Part shown: piece by piece, positions 1 to 10,385 of the stretch
Position numbering within the stretch: the first letter of the stretch is position 1
Layout of the letters: each line of letters opens with the position of its first letter
Assembly (NCBI GenBank): GCA_029216955.1
Contig: JANAVB010010791.1
Location: 7,768,868-7,832,867 of the forward strand
Reading direction: 5' to 3'
Length of the DNA: 64,000 nucleotides
Source: Iris pallida
Taxonomy: Eukaryota > Streptophyta > Magnoliopsida > Asparagales > Iridaceae
Made by a program: the position numbers and the translations under genes
Notes under the pieces: generated by a model
Database searches by the model: none
What the model was told of the DNA's origin: nothing
The model's input: the letters and a program-made list of their open reading frames with translations, nothing else

Positions 1-66
1 GACATCTAACGGTAAACCCTCACATTTCTTGATTGACAAGACCTGCATGGGCCACCACTGCACCCG
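1..66. other. Sequence unique to the left edge of copy A
   Basis: These bases precede the 20 kb duplicated segment and are absent from copy B. Read on the minus strand, the CACTA transposase reading frame runs cleanly to ...ACRNGC and then diverges at base 57. The related continuation (...GCMLYYKDD) is found at about 31637. So this site is occupied by another insertion whose body lies outside the window. Bases 40-55 on the minus strand share 16 bp (GTGGCCCATGCAGGTC) with 24161-24176, just downstream of the LARD 5' LTR, hinting at a retrotransposon leader. I cannot name the element. Confidence 0.4.
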
Positions 67-782
67 TTGCGACATGCATCGATTTTCTCGTATCCTATCC
101 AGAGCGATCTCACCATCCTCTTAGACTGGTAGAAGTCTTTAGGCAACTTAGCACCCTCAGGCAATATTTCTATAAGCAACTCCATAAGACGGTTGTAGCA
201 ATCTTGCGACATGTTAAAATCGAACTTGATGCTCAACAATCTTGTAACCACCTCCAACGGTGAATGATCCTCACAACCAGGATATAATGGAGTCCTTGCA
301 TTCTCCAGCAACTCTATGAACTGTGCAGCATCGACGTTCGGTGCCTCCTCAGGTGCGTCATGATCGTCCGGGTCGAAACTAGGTTCCGCCGCGTTAAAAA
401 TCATGTTCACCAACCCATCGTCGTAAGCAGCGTTGTTGTGGACATCCACATAAGGCTCATACTCCGATGCTAAAGACACAAGTTCTCCGTGCGCGCTCCA
501 CTGATAGTAATTTGGCGTGAAACCCTTCGAATATAAATGATACGTGACTTCCACTTCTGGATGATATTTCAAATTGCGACATCTCACACACGGACACTTA
601 ATTTTGGTACCGTCCATGTACTGAGGAAACGCCTTGGCAAACTGCAGAAACTGTTGTACACCCTCTATGAATTCATCACGCACACCACATATATCATCAG
701 GATGACGGTTGTACATCCACGAACGATTCCGTAAGTAGTAATTCATATCCATTTGAAGATAATTCTGCAAAGATAGATACAC
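67..782 (-). pseudogene. CACTA transposase N-terminal exon (transposase-associated domain), copy A
   Basis: The translated exon reads RNRSWMYNR near its start, then CPCVRC followed by N..YHPEVEVTYHL and GF..NYYQWSAHGE. That arrangement, a Cys-rich cluster plus W..HGE, is typical of the transposase-associated domain at the N-terminus of plant En/Spm TNP2-type proteins. The likely start is the internal MDMNYYL at about residue 11; the upstream residues probably come from intron or leader. The C-terminal end RSLWIGYEKIDACRNGC is where tnp2 proteins continue into a Cys-rich segment, but here the frame enters foreign sequence and stops. The protein would act in the nucleus on element ends. The gene is truncated. 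Confidence 0.8.
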
Positions 783-789
783 TTATTCG

Positions 790-2490
790 ATTATATTATC
801 CAAATGGATGCATAGACACATAAGTATTCGATTATACCTACACTTCTAGGATACTCTATACACTCTTATAGTAACTAGGAGTCCTATGATATTACCTATC
901 TCATGTACACTCTTCACACACACACACAAACATTACCTACGACATGTAGGGCTCAAGTCAAGAGTATAGTGCAATGGTATGCTATCATTCATGCCTATAA
1001 TAAGGCATACCATATACGCTACACTAACATGAGTAAGGTATGTAGCAACGGTATGCTATCAGTCATGCTTATAATAAGACATACAGTGTACTACATACTA
1101 GCAATCAAGTAAACAAACGTGTCGTATAGGACGCCAATATAGTATAAGGTATATCGTACCTATACTCAACACGCTAAGACTTAGGTGACTACATGCCCTT
1201 TGGTGTTCTTCCCTCCCCGACATGACATGACACGAATGCAAGCAAGTGGAAGTAAGTACAAACAAGTCAAGTGCAATATGAATGCATGCATGTGATGATC
1301 GAGTATGAGTACTTGCCTCTCTTATGGGGTTAACAATGTCTCTAGATCACCAATAAATAAAGAAATAATGTTTTTAGAAGCTTTCTAATTTAAACCTCCA
1401 GTCAATTTCTAGAAAAAAAAATTTGGTAAGAACTAAACCAATCCTAGTTAGTTATATCTCGTGCTTCCACTTTCTATCCGATGTAGAACTAAACTACCAA
1501 CTCGATTGCCTCTGTGTTGCAGTTAACTATATCTCGTGCCCCTACTTTCTATCCAATGTAGAACTAAACTGCCAACTTCATTGTCACCATGTTGAGCACT
1601 CAATCGAATATGAGATACAACCCAACAATTTCTATCTTAGCTCGTGCAAGAAGGCTGAGCAATCAGGCACCAGGAGATCCAACATATCGACCCACTTTAC
1701 TTTTGAAGTCAATATGTATTACGTCCAAGATTAGGTCTGATGCACTCCTAACTCCATATCGAGAAGAGAGTTCATATAATCCGATTATACGTACCCCTCT
1801 TAACATTGGGGTTTGATACCACATGTAGAGAATAAAGTGTAACCCGAACTGAAGTTGATTCTTTGAGGTATATAATATTGGACTGCATTCTTTTATGCCT
1901 CTCTCTCTGCTGACTATAAGGGTCACTCCGATTTGGTGTTGAACTTTTTGTATCTGTTATTTATGGCCCATTGTTATTATTTTGTAGTGATAAACTCATT
2001 TATCGACTATAGTCTATAAATAAAATTTGGTTGGAATACTTAATACCATCATTTGTCTCAAAAAGAAGAAAAAAAATCATGGACATTATCGGCTTCCGGT
2101 GGAGCGGCAAGAACTTAAACTTAACAAAGCGTATAGATTTGGGCTGAAAAGTGACAGAAGAAAATTCCATAGTGAACCATTTTAAGGACTGCCACGTGTG
2201 TATTATGTTTGAACTACGTTTGAACACTGTCGATTTAATGTATGCAAAATTGGGTGATTCGTATTGGGAAGTGGTAGGAGATGCAATATCATTAGATAAA
2301 CCTATGTTCGGATCATGTTTCACACATATTTCAAAGGAATCAATCAACATCACTACACACCCACACAACTACAATATCTATCTTGCACGTAGCTTGAGAC
2401 AGAAACAAAAAGAATTTATGTCTAATATCACCAATACAGAAATAATGTAAGAATCGTATCAGTCATGATCAGGACTAACATTTAGGTTAG
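790..2490. other. CACTA leader/intron region without clear coding
   Basis: AT-rich sequence between the transposase exon and the GC-rich leader. It includes imperfect repeats of GGTATGCTATCA near 975-1065. Opposed open frames at 2151-2450 (plus, 99 residues) and 2000-2368 (minus, 122 residues) overlap each other. Both survive in copy B in the same region, but neither shows a domain I recognise. A degenerate transposase or TNP1-like exon is possible but unsupported. Confidence 0.4.
1443..1590 (+). repeat. Tandem duplication of about 75 bp
   Basis: Two head-to-tail units each contain TATATCTCGTGC, CACTTTCTATCC or TACTTTCTATCC, and ATGTAGAACTAAACT. The units differ by a few substitutions. They lie inside the CACTA interior and recur at about 39423-39570 in copy B. 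Confidence 0.7.
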
Positions 2491-2494
2491 GGTT

Positions 2495-2670
2495 TACCTA
2501 GGCGGGGCCGGAGGAGCGGGTCGTCGAGGGGGCAGGGGGTCACCGGTGGGGAGCTGGAGATGAGGGTGAGCGAGGTCGACGAGGGAGAGCTGGGTCGCCG
2601 AGCGGGGTCGCGGAGGGTCGTCGAGGGGGGAGGGGGTCGCCTGAGGCCGAGGGGGGAGGGTCGCCGAGGG
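2495..2670 (-). other. GC-rich, G-run-rich CACTA leader
   Basis: Strongly GC-rich block with repeated GTCGTCGAGGGGG and GGGTCGCC motifs and many runs of four or more G on the plus strand, in sharp contrast to AT-rich flanks. It sits between the subterminal repeats and the transposase exon, where CACTA promoters and leader exons lie. It could form G-quadruplexes. No reading frame was recognised. Confidence 0.5.
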
Positions 2671-2719
2671 AAAATTTCAATCGAAAAATAATGGGGGGAA
2701 TAAAAACTGAATGCCCTAT

Positions 2720-3023
2720 ATTTTCAATTTAGCGACGTCACAACTATACGTCGGTAAACGTCGCTAATATTAGTGAAATTAGCAACATTATAGTAGTTAC
2801 GTCGACAAAACGTCGCTAATATTAGTGATATTAGCGACATTCACCGACTTATCCGTGACATAAGTTTTCTTGTAGAAAAAAAAAAGTCGCAAAATATCGC
2901 CGATCATCGGTAATCGTGACGTATTGCGATGTTTATAGAATACGTCGCTAATTTCTTAAACGGTAGCGACGTTTTACTAAAATGTCGCTAATTGCGTCGC
3001 TAATATGACTTATTCTAGTAGTG
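2720..3023 (-). repeat. CACTA subterminal repeats and terminal inverted repeat
   Basis: Contains many copies in both orientations of the core TAGCGACGT or ACGTCGCTAA, ending in TTCTAGTAGTG at 3013-3023, which on the minus strand is the CACTACTAGAA terminus. Such arrays are the known binding platform for the TNP1-type protein of CACTA elements. The same array closes copy B at about 40700-41001. Confidence 0.85.
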
Positions 3024-3840
3024 ACCCTGCTTACTGACATCTAATTGTATAATATTCACCGGTGTTCAGATTTACCACAACCCATTCTCATTACACCTAT
3101 GGTCCTGTGTCTATGTACCTGCATAGCATACACTAGTGTAGGTTTAGTCATGTCCTGTCTAATTGCTGGTACTTAGTATGACAGGGCAAGTCACAGGTGG
3201 TGATTTGGGACACCCCGGTACTTGGTCTGCGCACCCCCATTTCTACTAATCCCTTTCACAAATTACTACAAATACCTTGCCTCCATGGGTGTACTAGTGA
3301 GTTAATAGTCTTATTGAATCAAAATTAGGGTGGAGAAAAGTTACCTGTTGATGGCTCGATTGCTTCGATCCTGCAGGAAGTTGTCTCGACTTTGAGAGGG
3401 GGAGACTGGGAAGAACTCGGGCCAAGAATTTTAGGGTTAAGGGGAGGCGGAGGCATTAATTAGCAACATATATATATATACCCAATTAAATCCTGCTGAG
3501 ATAAAGAGGAGGGGAATTTGATCATATCTGCAACTGCTCTGAGCTTAGCCGTTGGAAGATTTTGAATACTGTGTTTAAATCCCTGGTTATCAATAGTGTT
3601 TTGAATTAACACATTAGCATTTAGGTCCCTGAATGATTGGGGGTTTGAAATTGGTTCGGTTCTATCAGTGTTTAGATTTTGCATTTAAAACGTATTATTT
3701 GCAATCCAGCCCTTTATAGGCTAAATACTTGCAAACCCCCCCCCCTCCTGTGTCTCTTCTTGTTTATTAAGGAATAACAATATATATATATTACGTATAT
3801 ACATTGATTATTCAATTATCTATTCATTAATTAATAATTC
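3024..3840. other. Unassigned stretch
   Basis: Mixed-composition DNA between the CACTA end and an LTR fragment. It contains a short TA run near 3470, a run of C at 3737-3746 and a minus-strand open frame of 74 residues at 3460-3684 with no recognisable domain. I see no other structure here. Confidence 0.3.
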
Positions 3841-3849
3841 AGCAAAATA

Positions 3850-4463
3850 TAATAACATAAAAAAATGGAAATTATGGGTCAAGGGCTCACATTACATTCT
3901 TACAGTTCCTGTATCTTACTCTATTGCTTACTTTACATTTTCTGTCATGATATGAACTGTTTGAGAGATATGTGCTCGTTTCTGTCCTGACTGGACCTGT
4001 TGAAAATATTACAGAGGATGAGGAGGAGTTCTGTCCTACCTACTACGGAGCAGGCCTAGATAACACTTGCAACCTGGACTCCCTGGAGGTTCAGGCAGTT
4101 GCTGAGGATGTTACCATTGTCTAGATTAGATAGCTAGACTGTTTATCTTATTTTTTTTATGTCATTTGTGTTTGTGGATTCAGAATTTATTATTTAGAGA
4201 TGTTGAGACTTGATGTTGTTAACTTGGATTTATTTTCCTTCTGTTGTATCTTCATTTGAGGATTTTATTATCTATCATATCGTGTTATTTCCATCTTTAG
4301 ACTTGTGATTGAGTTGTACCTTCTGTGATTTGGCCTCCGTTTGGAGAGTATATTATATTGTGGTTAGTTGAGATCACCTAGAACAGCGTTCTACTGCCGA
4401 CACTGTGATGTAGGCTGGACGTACCCACTTCTCGTGCCCCTATAGTGGGTGTGGATTGTGACA
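3850..4463 (+). repeat. Gypsy-type LTR 3' portion (fragment)
   Basis: The stretch at about 4382-4463 matches, with substitutions, the last part of the LARD LTR at 24072-24150: AGCGTTCTAC, then a GTAGGCTGG-like core, ending in GTGACA. LTRs end in CA, so the end is placed at 4463. The upstream part is AT-rich, with a short frame near 4010-4125 reading EDEEEFCPTYYGAGLDN. The left boundary is uncertain; no second LTR or interior lies beside it. Confidence 0.5.
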
Positions 4464-4934
4464 CCCTCACTACTCTCAAGAAGAAAAACAGAAGATTACA
4501 ATTGAGATCACTCACCAATCCGTAGCAATCTTCCAAAGTTGATGACTCCTCGATTAGATCTACTTCTTCCTTCTGTCTTGGATTGCGATGTCCTAAGAGC
4601 AAAGCATAGGCTTTCTCTTAGATTTTATGTGGACGAGCACCTTGAATCTATATATTATGTTGTACTTTGTGTCTCCACCCTCACCCCATATATATATGAT
4701 GAGAAAAATCAAATTCTAGTCATAATAGGATTTCCTATATAGAAATAAAATAGGAATCCTATTATACCTAAAATATTCCATCAATATCTTATTTTAGATC
4801 ATAATAGGGTTTCATAAAATAAGAATCCTATTATATTCAAAATAGCACAACACCAATTATGGACATCTGAATCTAATCAAATCAAATATTTAACTAGATT
4901 TGGATTCCACAAATATGCATACTAGACTCCAACA
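4464..4934 (-). repeat. Copia-like LTR fragment (inverted)
   Basis: Read on the minus strand it starts TGTTGGAGTCTAGT and continues through TTTGTGGAATCCAAATCTA, repeated GATTTGATT and CTATTATG/CTATTTTAG motifs to a GTCCACATAAAATCTAAG-like block. The same sequence, more diverged and in plus orientation, lies split at 12685-12950 and 19438-19806. TG start and composition suit a copia-type LTR, but no coding interior confirms the class. Confidence 0.5.
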
Positions 4935-5162
4935 ATTCCTTCAAGCTATTTAAATTCCTTCAATTCATTGCAAAGTCATGAGTTTTCTTTTCTTCAAAAC
5001 AAGTAACACTAATCCACAAGTTATTTGTCTTAAGATCTTGGAGTATCATTACATGTATTTTCTAACCACATTGGTTCATGCTAAACATTTGAACATATTC
5101 ATATTGTTAGTGGCTTCTAGAATTCATGGCTTCGTAGAACATTGGCAGTAACACAGTCATGA
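4935..5162. other. Unassigned AT-rich stretch
   Basis: AT-rich DNA following the inverted LTR start. It could be the former interior upstream of a 3' LTR on the minus strand, but I see no polypurine tract or coding frame that settles it. Confidence 0.3.
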
Positions 5163-5660
5163 TCATTGGTAGGTAGAAGACATATCTGCCTTAGCATCCT
5201 TTTCTTGGTCCAGGGAATCCAATCGATCGTCTTGATCGCAATGGTTGAGATTAATGAAGGGTTCTCTGTAAAAAAAATAACAAAATAAGCAAAAATCACA
5301 TTCTTTGAAGAATATCTTAGCTCGCAAAATACATGTATGGACGAGTATAGAACACTGATTAGGAAGCACTGACATTTCAAAAACCAACACATTTATCATC
5401 CAATTCCTACAACAACTTTGGGGGCAAGAATCATTCGAAGAACTCAATCGATCAAGCCTTAATGACAAAACCAATATGATTAAGGATGAAAAGAGAGGGA
5501 GAAAAAACTTACATAACCAGAAGAGGGTGTTGACACGAAGACACGAAGGAGAAACGGTGCTAGGGGTAGTGGTGGTTGCGGTGGGGTGACGGTAGTAATG
5601 GTCGTGGGAAGGGGAGAAGTGATGGAGCACGGATGGTGGTGCAGCGGTGGTGGTGGATCA
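5163..5660 (-). pseudogene. Possible captured transcription-unit fragment, unidentified
   Basis: On the minus strand a CT-rich leader-like segment with a short frame (MLHHFSPSHDHYYRH...) ends at a GTAAGTTTT donor-like site near 5513. Further downstream a TTTTTTACAG acceptor-like site near 5262 precedes a frame ending in DSLDQEKDAKADMSSTYQ and a stop. The exon-intron look, next to a degenerate CACTA end and an ABCE1 fragment, suggests gene capture. I do not recognise the product, and the open frame through the putative intron may be chance. Confidence 0.3.
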
Positions 5661-5689
5661 CAAACAGAGGGGGTTCAATTTGTGGGGGG

Positions 5690-5945
5690 GGGGAGTTATT
5701 TCAGATCGACTATTATTGATTAATTAGCGACGTCAAATCAGACGTTGCAAAATGTTGCTGGTATTAAAATATTACGAACGTTTAGTGTAGGATGTCATTA
5801 AATGTCGTTGGTATTAAAATTTTAGCGACGTGCAGCAATTATCAGCGATGTCTCTTTCCATTACCTAACATTAGTCGTAACTCGTCGCAAGCAGCGATGT
5901 ATTTTATTAATGTCACTAATTTTTTTAGAATTTAGCGACTTATGG
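5690..5945 (-). repeat. Degenerate CACTA end with subterminal repeats
   Basis: Contains several diverged TTAGCGACGT and GACGTT-type motifs alternating with GGTATTAAAAT, and ends near a CACTAATTTTTTTAGAA motif resembling a decayed CACTA terminus. It looks like an older relative of the element ending at 3023. The orientation is uncertain and no partner end was identified. Confidence 0.55.
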
Positions 5946-6020
5946 TATTGGAGTCTATGAATAATTTGCTAGTAAGACATATTTTGGTAGCCTATTGGAA
6001 TGGAAAGAAAAGAACTTTAC

Positions 6021-6130
6021 ATTGAATCGTCCCAAGTTGGGTTTTAGTTTCCCAGCCAAAACCTTAAGGGTAGTCGACTTCCCAATGCCATTAGGTCCTA
6101 CAAGCTTAGTACATGTCTAGGTCTTGGAAT
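6021..6130 (-). pseudogene. Captured ABCE1 (RNase L inhibitor) exon, first nucleotide-binding domain
   Basis: The minus-strand translation reads [10 protein letters not shown], then after a one-base frameshift GPNGIGKST (Walker A), then [15 protein letters not shown]. The combination of Walker A with AGKLKPNLG is characteristic of ABCE1, the conserved ribosome-recycling ATPase. The exon begins after TTACAG (acceptor-like) and ends before GTAAAG (donor-like), so the copy derives from genomic DNA rather than mRNA. The frameshift and isolation make it non-functional. It lies about 75 bp from a degenerate CACTA end, a class known to capture gene fragments. Confidence 0.8.
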
Positions 6131-6219
6131 CTGTAATCCGAAAGAAATATTTAGACAATGTTATCTGCGAAAAAAAATGAAGTAGTCAATCTTTAACAAT
6201 CTTAACGAATTAAATATTT

Positions 6220-6330
6220 ATGGTGACCGATACAGCTTAAAGGTGTTTGGTTCGTAACAATGGGTTATATCTTTGTCCAGATCCTTGGAAAAGTTGATGA
6301 TCTGGATGGCCTCAAAAGAACATTTATGTA
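6220..6330 (-). pseudogene. Captured ABCE1 exon, ferredoxin-domain end
   Basis: The minus-strand frame contains KCSFEAIQIINFSKDLDKD followed by PNTFKLYR. In ABCE1 proteins a CPFEAIQI iron-sulphur motif is followed by a KDLDKD..THRYG segment and NTFKLHRLP before the first Walker A. The order and strand agree with the next exon at 6021-6130, separated by about 90 bp of intron-like sequence. In copy B the same place reads FEDILII, so copy A is closer to the family consensus. The capture is therefore older than the split of the two copies. Confidence 0.75.
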
Positions 6331-6414
6331 TATGTAATAGATTATTGTCACCATTATATAGAGACCTCAAACAACAATACATTTGGCAAAACTGGAGGAA
6401 ATGATATGACCAAT

Positions 6415-7019
6415 AAGCATGATAATTTAGACCTTGACACAAATACAGCATCCAATACATTATTCTTCTAAATTGAAAGCAATCTTCGTGGCGGAAGTGA
6501 CCTTGATGCAAAGTTTTACTGCATACAGATCATAAAGAGGCTAATGCTAATTCAATTTCTTATCATGCTTTTTCCAACATACAAGGAGGATATACAATTA
6601 TTAAAACCACATATAAATCATACAATATACAAAGTAGGATAAAGAGTTTTTACATCCTAAATAAACATTTAGTAGAACATTAGATCATAGATCGATATAT
6701 GCGCTTCTTCTTTCTATATTTATGTTAAGCATGATAATTCAGACCTTCGCACAAATACAACATCCAATATATAATTCTTCTGAATTTAAAGCAATCTTAA
6801 TGGCAAAAATGACCTTGATGCAAAGTTTTACTGCATAAAAATCATAAAGAGGCTAATGTTAATTTAGTTTCTTATCCTGGTTTTTCCAACTTACAACGAG
6901 GATATACAATTATTAAAATCACATATAAATCATACAACATACAAAGTAGGATAAAGAGTTTTTACATCCTAAATAAACATTAATACAACATTAGATCATA
7001 TAGATGTGCTTCTTCTTAT
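6415..7019 (+). repeat. Tandem duplication of about 312 bp
   Basis: Two direct units start at AAGCATGATAAT (6415 and 6727). Both run through CTTGATGCAAAGTTTTACTGC, ATCATAAAGAGGCTAATG, AGGATATACAATTATTAAAA and AGAGTTTTTACATCCTAAAT. They differ by scattered substitutions and small indels, so the duplication is fairly old. No coding function was seen. Confidence 0.85.
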
Positions 7020-7024
7020 TTATG

Positions 7025-7105
7025 TTCTCTTTTCTTCGTTCTTCTTTCTTTCTTTCTTTCTTTCCTTCTTTTTTTTATGATGTAATGACTCTCATAATTG
7101 TGCTG

Positions 7106-7143
<38 letters not shown>
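7025..7143. repeat. Polypyrimidine tract and TA microsatellite
   Basis: A CTTT/TTTC-rich run (about 7025-7078) is followed by a TA run (about 7109-7143). Copy B has a longer, interrupted TA run at the same place. Confidence 0.85.
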
Positions 7144-7145
<2 letters not shown>

Positions 7146-7630
7146 CCCTTATCCTTTTTAGCAAGGTTGAGGATGTGCATGCACTAGGGGCCGTTTAGAG
7201 AGATTTGTGCCCAAGTTCATAGAAAATCAATCAAAAGAACAATATTTGGGGCCACACAAAATAGCAAATCAATAGCCACAGATTCTGGGTCAAATCAAAC
7301 TAGCAATCAAATACAAAAATTTAAAAATCTACATCATCTCCACTTGAAATAGTCTTTCACCAAATATATTCATGCGGATTGGATATTCATTTTGGATAAT
7401 GAACTTGACTTGTACAGTGATAATTATGTACAAAATTTAATTAAAATGCCTCAAGAAAGATATTGAAGATACCACGTGATCAATTACTCAACATATTTTT
7501 TAGAAGCTCCAAGTAACCAAGACAACACCAACATTAAATATTAAACCTTTTAACATCCATGTTCATAGTATGCATAATAAGCAACCAAATTGATAGTACT
7601 AATCGTCACCGCATCCTTCAAGAATTCACA
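7144..7630. other. Unassigned AT-rich spacer
   Basis: Low-GC DNA without a recognisable open frame, repeat or element end, up to the target site of the MULE at 7640. Confidence 0.4.
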
Positions 7631-7789
7631 TTTATTTATCAGTAATGCTAAGACTACTACCAATTTATTACAACTTCTTTACAACCAATGACTTGTCCAT
7701 GACCTGGCATAGCCAGCATGGCCTACAAACACTCCCCAAAATGGAAGATGAAGTCACTTCTTCACAAAAAAAAAAAAATTGCTACAGGA

Positions 7790-7960
7790 CGGAAGCTCCT
7801 CTTCTCCGAGCGGATCCCTCTTCTCCGAGCTTTTCTTCTCCGAGCTGTTTCTCTATCGGACGGGTTCTTCTCTCTCTCTCACACACTCACTTTCTCTCTC
7901 TAATACTCTCACTCTTTCTCTCCTTCTCAAACTCTGACTCCTCTGTGACCGATTTGTAAA
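7790..7960 (+). promoter_or_regulatory. CT-rich leader upstream of the GRF-like gene
   Basis: Contains three copies of CTTCTCCGAGC followed by long TCTCTC and ACTCAC runs, the composition typical of plant 5' untranslated exons. It lies inside the MULE about 650 bp before the first coding exon. Role inferred from composition and position only. Confidence 0.35.
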
Positions 7961-8590
7961 GTAGGGAGAAACTGAAATTTGGAGAAACTTAAACAAGGAG
8001 AATATGAAAATTTAAACGAGGGGAAACTGAAATTTGTAAACTGGGGTTCCGTTTTGATGTTAATTTTAGAATTAGGTTATGATTTTGAACTTCTGATTCT
8101 GAAATTAAAGTATTTATTTCTGAAATTAGGGTTTTATATTTTTTTGTCTTGCAAAACCCTATTCTTCTGAGTATAACGAGTTACATAGTATTAAAATACT
8201 TCGACCTTCGGTGTCGTCCCAGGTGGTGGATGCATGTCTTACTAAATTCACACAAACACTTCTTCATATTAGACTTGGCAATTGTTAAGGTGGTACTCAT
8301 TAATTTTCGATAATTTTAGAAGCAATTCAATGCTAAATAACAAGATACAGACCTTTGATTTTGGAATGACTTTGGCAAAACCATTAAATTGAATCATGTT
8401 AGTTCATTTGGGAAATTATATAGCCATTCCACACAAGTATTTGACCATTAATGTGGTCGTTTCTTCCTCATATTAGACTTGGATGATGGTAACTAACTTT
8501 TGTTTTATCTTATTTCAAAGCTAGCAAAAAATTCTTAAGTTTAGTTTAGCATGTTAAAATCCTAATGTCCTAACATGTTTAGGCTCTCAA

Positions 8591-9269
8591 ATGGCACAAA
8601 ATGAAACAACTGAAGCTGAATGGGATCTTGCGAAGATTTCATGTTATTGTGAAGTTACTTCTATGTGCAAATTACTCACTGCAAATACCCCCTTTGAATC
8701 GTGGTCGAAAATTTCTGAAATGTGCAAAGGAGGTATGATTTTCTTTTTGTTTAGTTCATTCTCTTGATTTTTGCAAATTTGAAAAAAAAAATTGAATGAT
8801 CTTATTTTGATTTACATAGAATGATGGATGTGATTTTTGGTGTTGGGCGGATGAACTTCGATTTTGTCGTTGCAAGGCCGGCTTTTGCAAAATAAGGATA
8901 TCGAAGTGCCTATGAGCTTAGGACAAAAGTTCTATTGTTGTCCTTCATCTACTAGTGTAAGTCAAACTTTTTACTTTGTTCACAAAAATTAAACTATTAT
9001 TTATGTGTAACTGTGATTACAATTATAATTTTGATTTTAATGTGTAGAGGAAAAATCCAGGTTGTGAATATATTGAGTGGATGCAAAAATCTAAGGCCTC
9101 AAAGACAAAGAAGAAACTAGTAGATGATGGGGCTACTACTTCTTCGGGACAAGACAAGGATATCATGAAGGAGATCCTATTAGAAGTTGAAATTGAACAC
9201 CGTGTAGCACAACGTCAAGTCGAAGTATATGGTTCCTTTTTGAAAAAATTTGGGGGATTTAAGATTTAG
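8591..9269 (+). pseudogene. GRF-like zinc-finger gene carried by the MULE, copy A
   Basis: Three exon-like blocks follow each other. The first (8591-8732) reads ISCYCEVTSMCKLLTANTP and stops at a GT donor. The second (about 8820-8958) follows a TACATAG acceptor and contains NDGCDFWCWADE and, in another frame, GQKFYCCPSS. The third (9048-9269) follows TGTGTAG and reads RKNPGCEYIEWMQKSK, then a charged tail with a likely short coiled coil ending at TAG. CxC...NP...F.CC...GC.F.EW/W.D spacing is that of GRF-type zinc fingers, found in plant nuclear and transposon-associated proteins. Frame does not carry cleanly from exon 1 into exon 2, so I treat it as decayed or mis-spliced in my reading. Confidence 0.45.
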
Positions 9270-9779
9270 TAATTTGGAGGATTTAAGATTTAGTATTTGT
9301 ATTGTAATGCTTAAAAACCTCTCGTTTCAATTGTCTCTAAACTCTAATGTAATGTTTTGGCATTGTATCATATGTTTGTCTTAATGTAATTACCATTTTC
9401 TATTTGATTTTAAGTCAATATTGACTGTGTGGTGTCGGAAAGTCTAATGGTGTCGGAAAGTCTAAAAGTGTCGGAAAGTCTGAAATTAGTGCATAAGCGA
9501 CTCCATTGTTGATCCAGTAATTGGGAAAACACTTAATGAATGAAAATGTGTTTGCTTCCCTGAATCTGCTCTTAATAGCAACTTCATTCTCTCATCGCTA
9601 TATGTTGATTCTCTTAATTCTGTCCAAGCTCTCATCTCTGTATGTTATTTTGTACAAATAGCAAGTTGGAAGAAGGCTAATGCCAAAATATAGGCTCAGA
9701 AGGTAGCCAAGGCTGTGAAAATTGGTGTACTACCTGGTATAAAGCAACACATTCTGGGAATATAGGCTCAGAAGGATGC

Positions 9780-10385
9780 CAAAATATAGGCTCAGAAGGA
9801 TGTAATTTTAGCCTGGGAACAAATCAGGATGTAATTTTAGCCTGGGAACTACATATTCACATTTATTCACATTTTAGCCTGGGAACTACATATTCACATT
9901 TTAGCCTGGGAACTACATATTTGCATATTTCCACATTTCTACATATTCACATTTTAGCCTGGGAACTACATATTTGCACATTTCCAGTCACACAAGTGAA
10001 TACCGTAAGAAACTACATATTCACATTTATAACTACCATCAGCATGTAATTTTAGCCTGGGAACAAATCAGGATTGCACATAAAACTACCTAGGAACAAA
10101 TCAGGATTGCTCATAAAACTACCTGGGAACAAATCAGGATTGCACATATAACTGACTGGCACAAAAAAGTATCAGGATTGCACATATTCACATTTATAAC
10201 TGCCTGGGAACAAATCAGGATTGCACATATAACTGACTGCCACAAAAAACTATCAGGATTGCACATATTCACATTTATAACTACCTGGGAACAAATTCGG
10301 ATTGCATATATAACTGACTGGCACAAAAAACTATCAGGATTGCACATATTCACATTTTATAACTACCTGGGAACAAATCCAAGCT
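9780..10385 (+). repeat. Minisatellite of about 30-90 bp units
   Basis: Repeats of TTTTAGCCTGGGAACTACAT give way to a higher-order unit of about 85-90 bp containing TACCTGGGAACAAATCAGGA, TTGCACATATAACTGACTGG and CACATATTCACATTTATAAC. Short open frames across it are by-products of unit length. It is spacerless and variable, so not a CRISPR. Confidence 0.85.

Larger units (their letters stand above)
67..3023 (-). mobile_element. CACTA (En/Spm-like) element, 5' end, copy A
   Basis: On the minus strand the element starts at 3023 with the terminal motif CACTACTAGAATAAG, followed inward by many subterminal copies of an AGCGACGTTT-like motif (about 2720-3020), then a GC-rich leader (about 2495-2670) and finally the N-terminal transposase exon (782-67). 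This is standard CACTA architecture. The element is cut at 57-66, so its 3' end and target duplication cannot be seen here. Confidence 0.85.

Noticed and set aside
6..66. Last residues of the minus-strand frame at the left edge as part of the transposase
   Set aside because: Beyond ACRNGC the translation no longer resembles tnp2 proteins, whereas the true continuation is found at 31637.
9780..10385. Repeat array resembling a CRISPR
   Set aside because: Units are tandem or imperfect without unique spacers, in a plant transposon.
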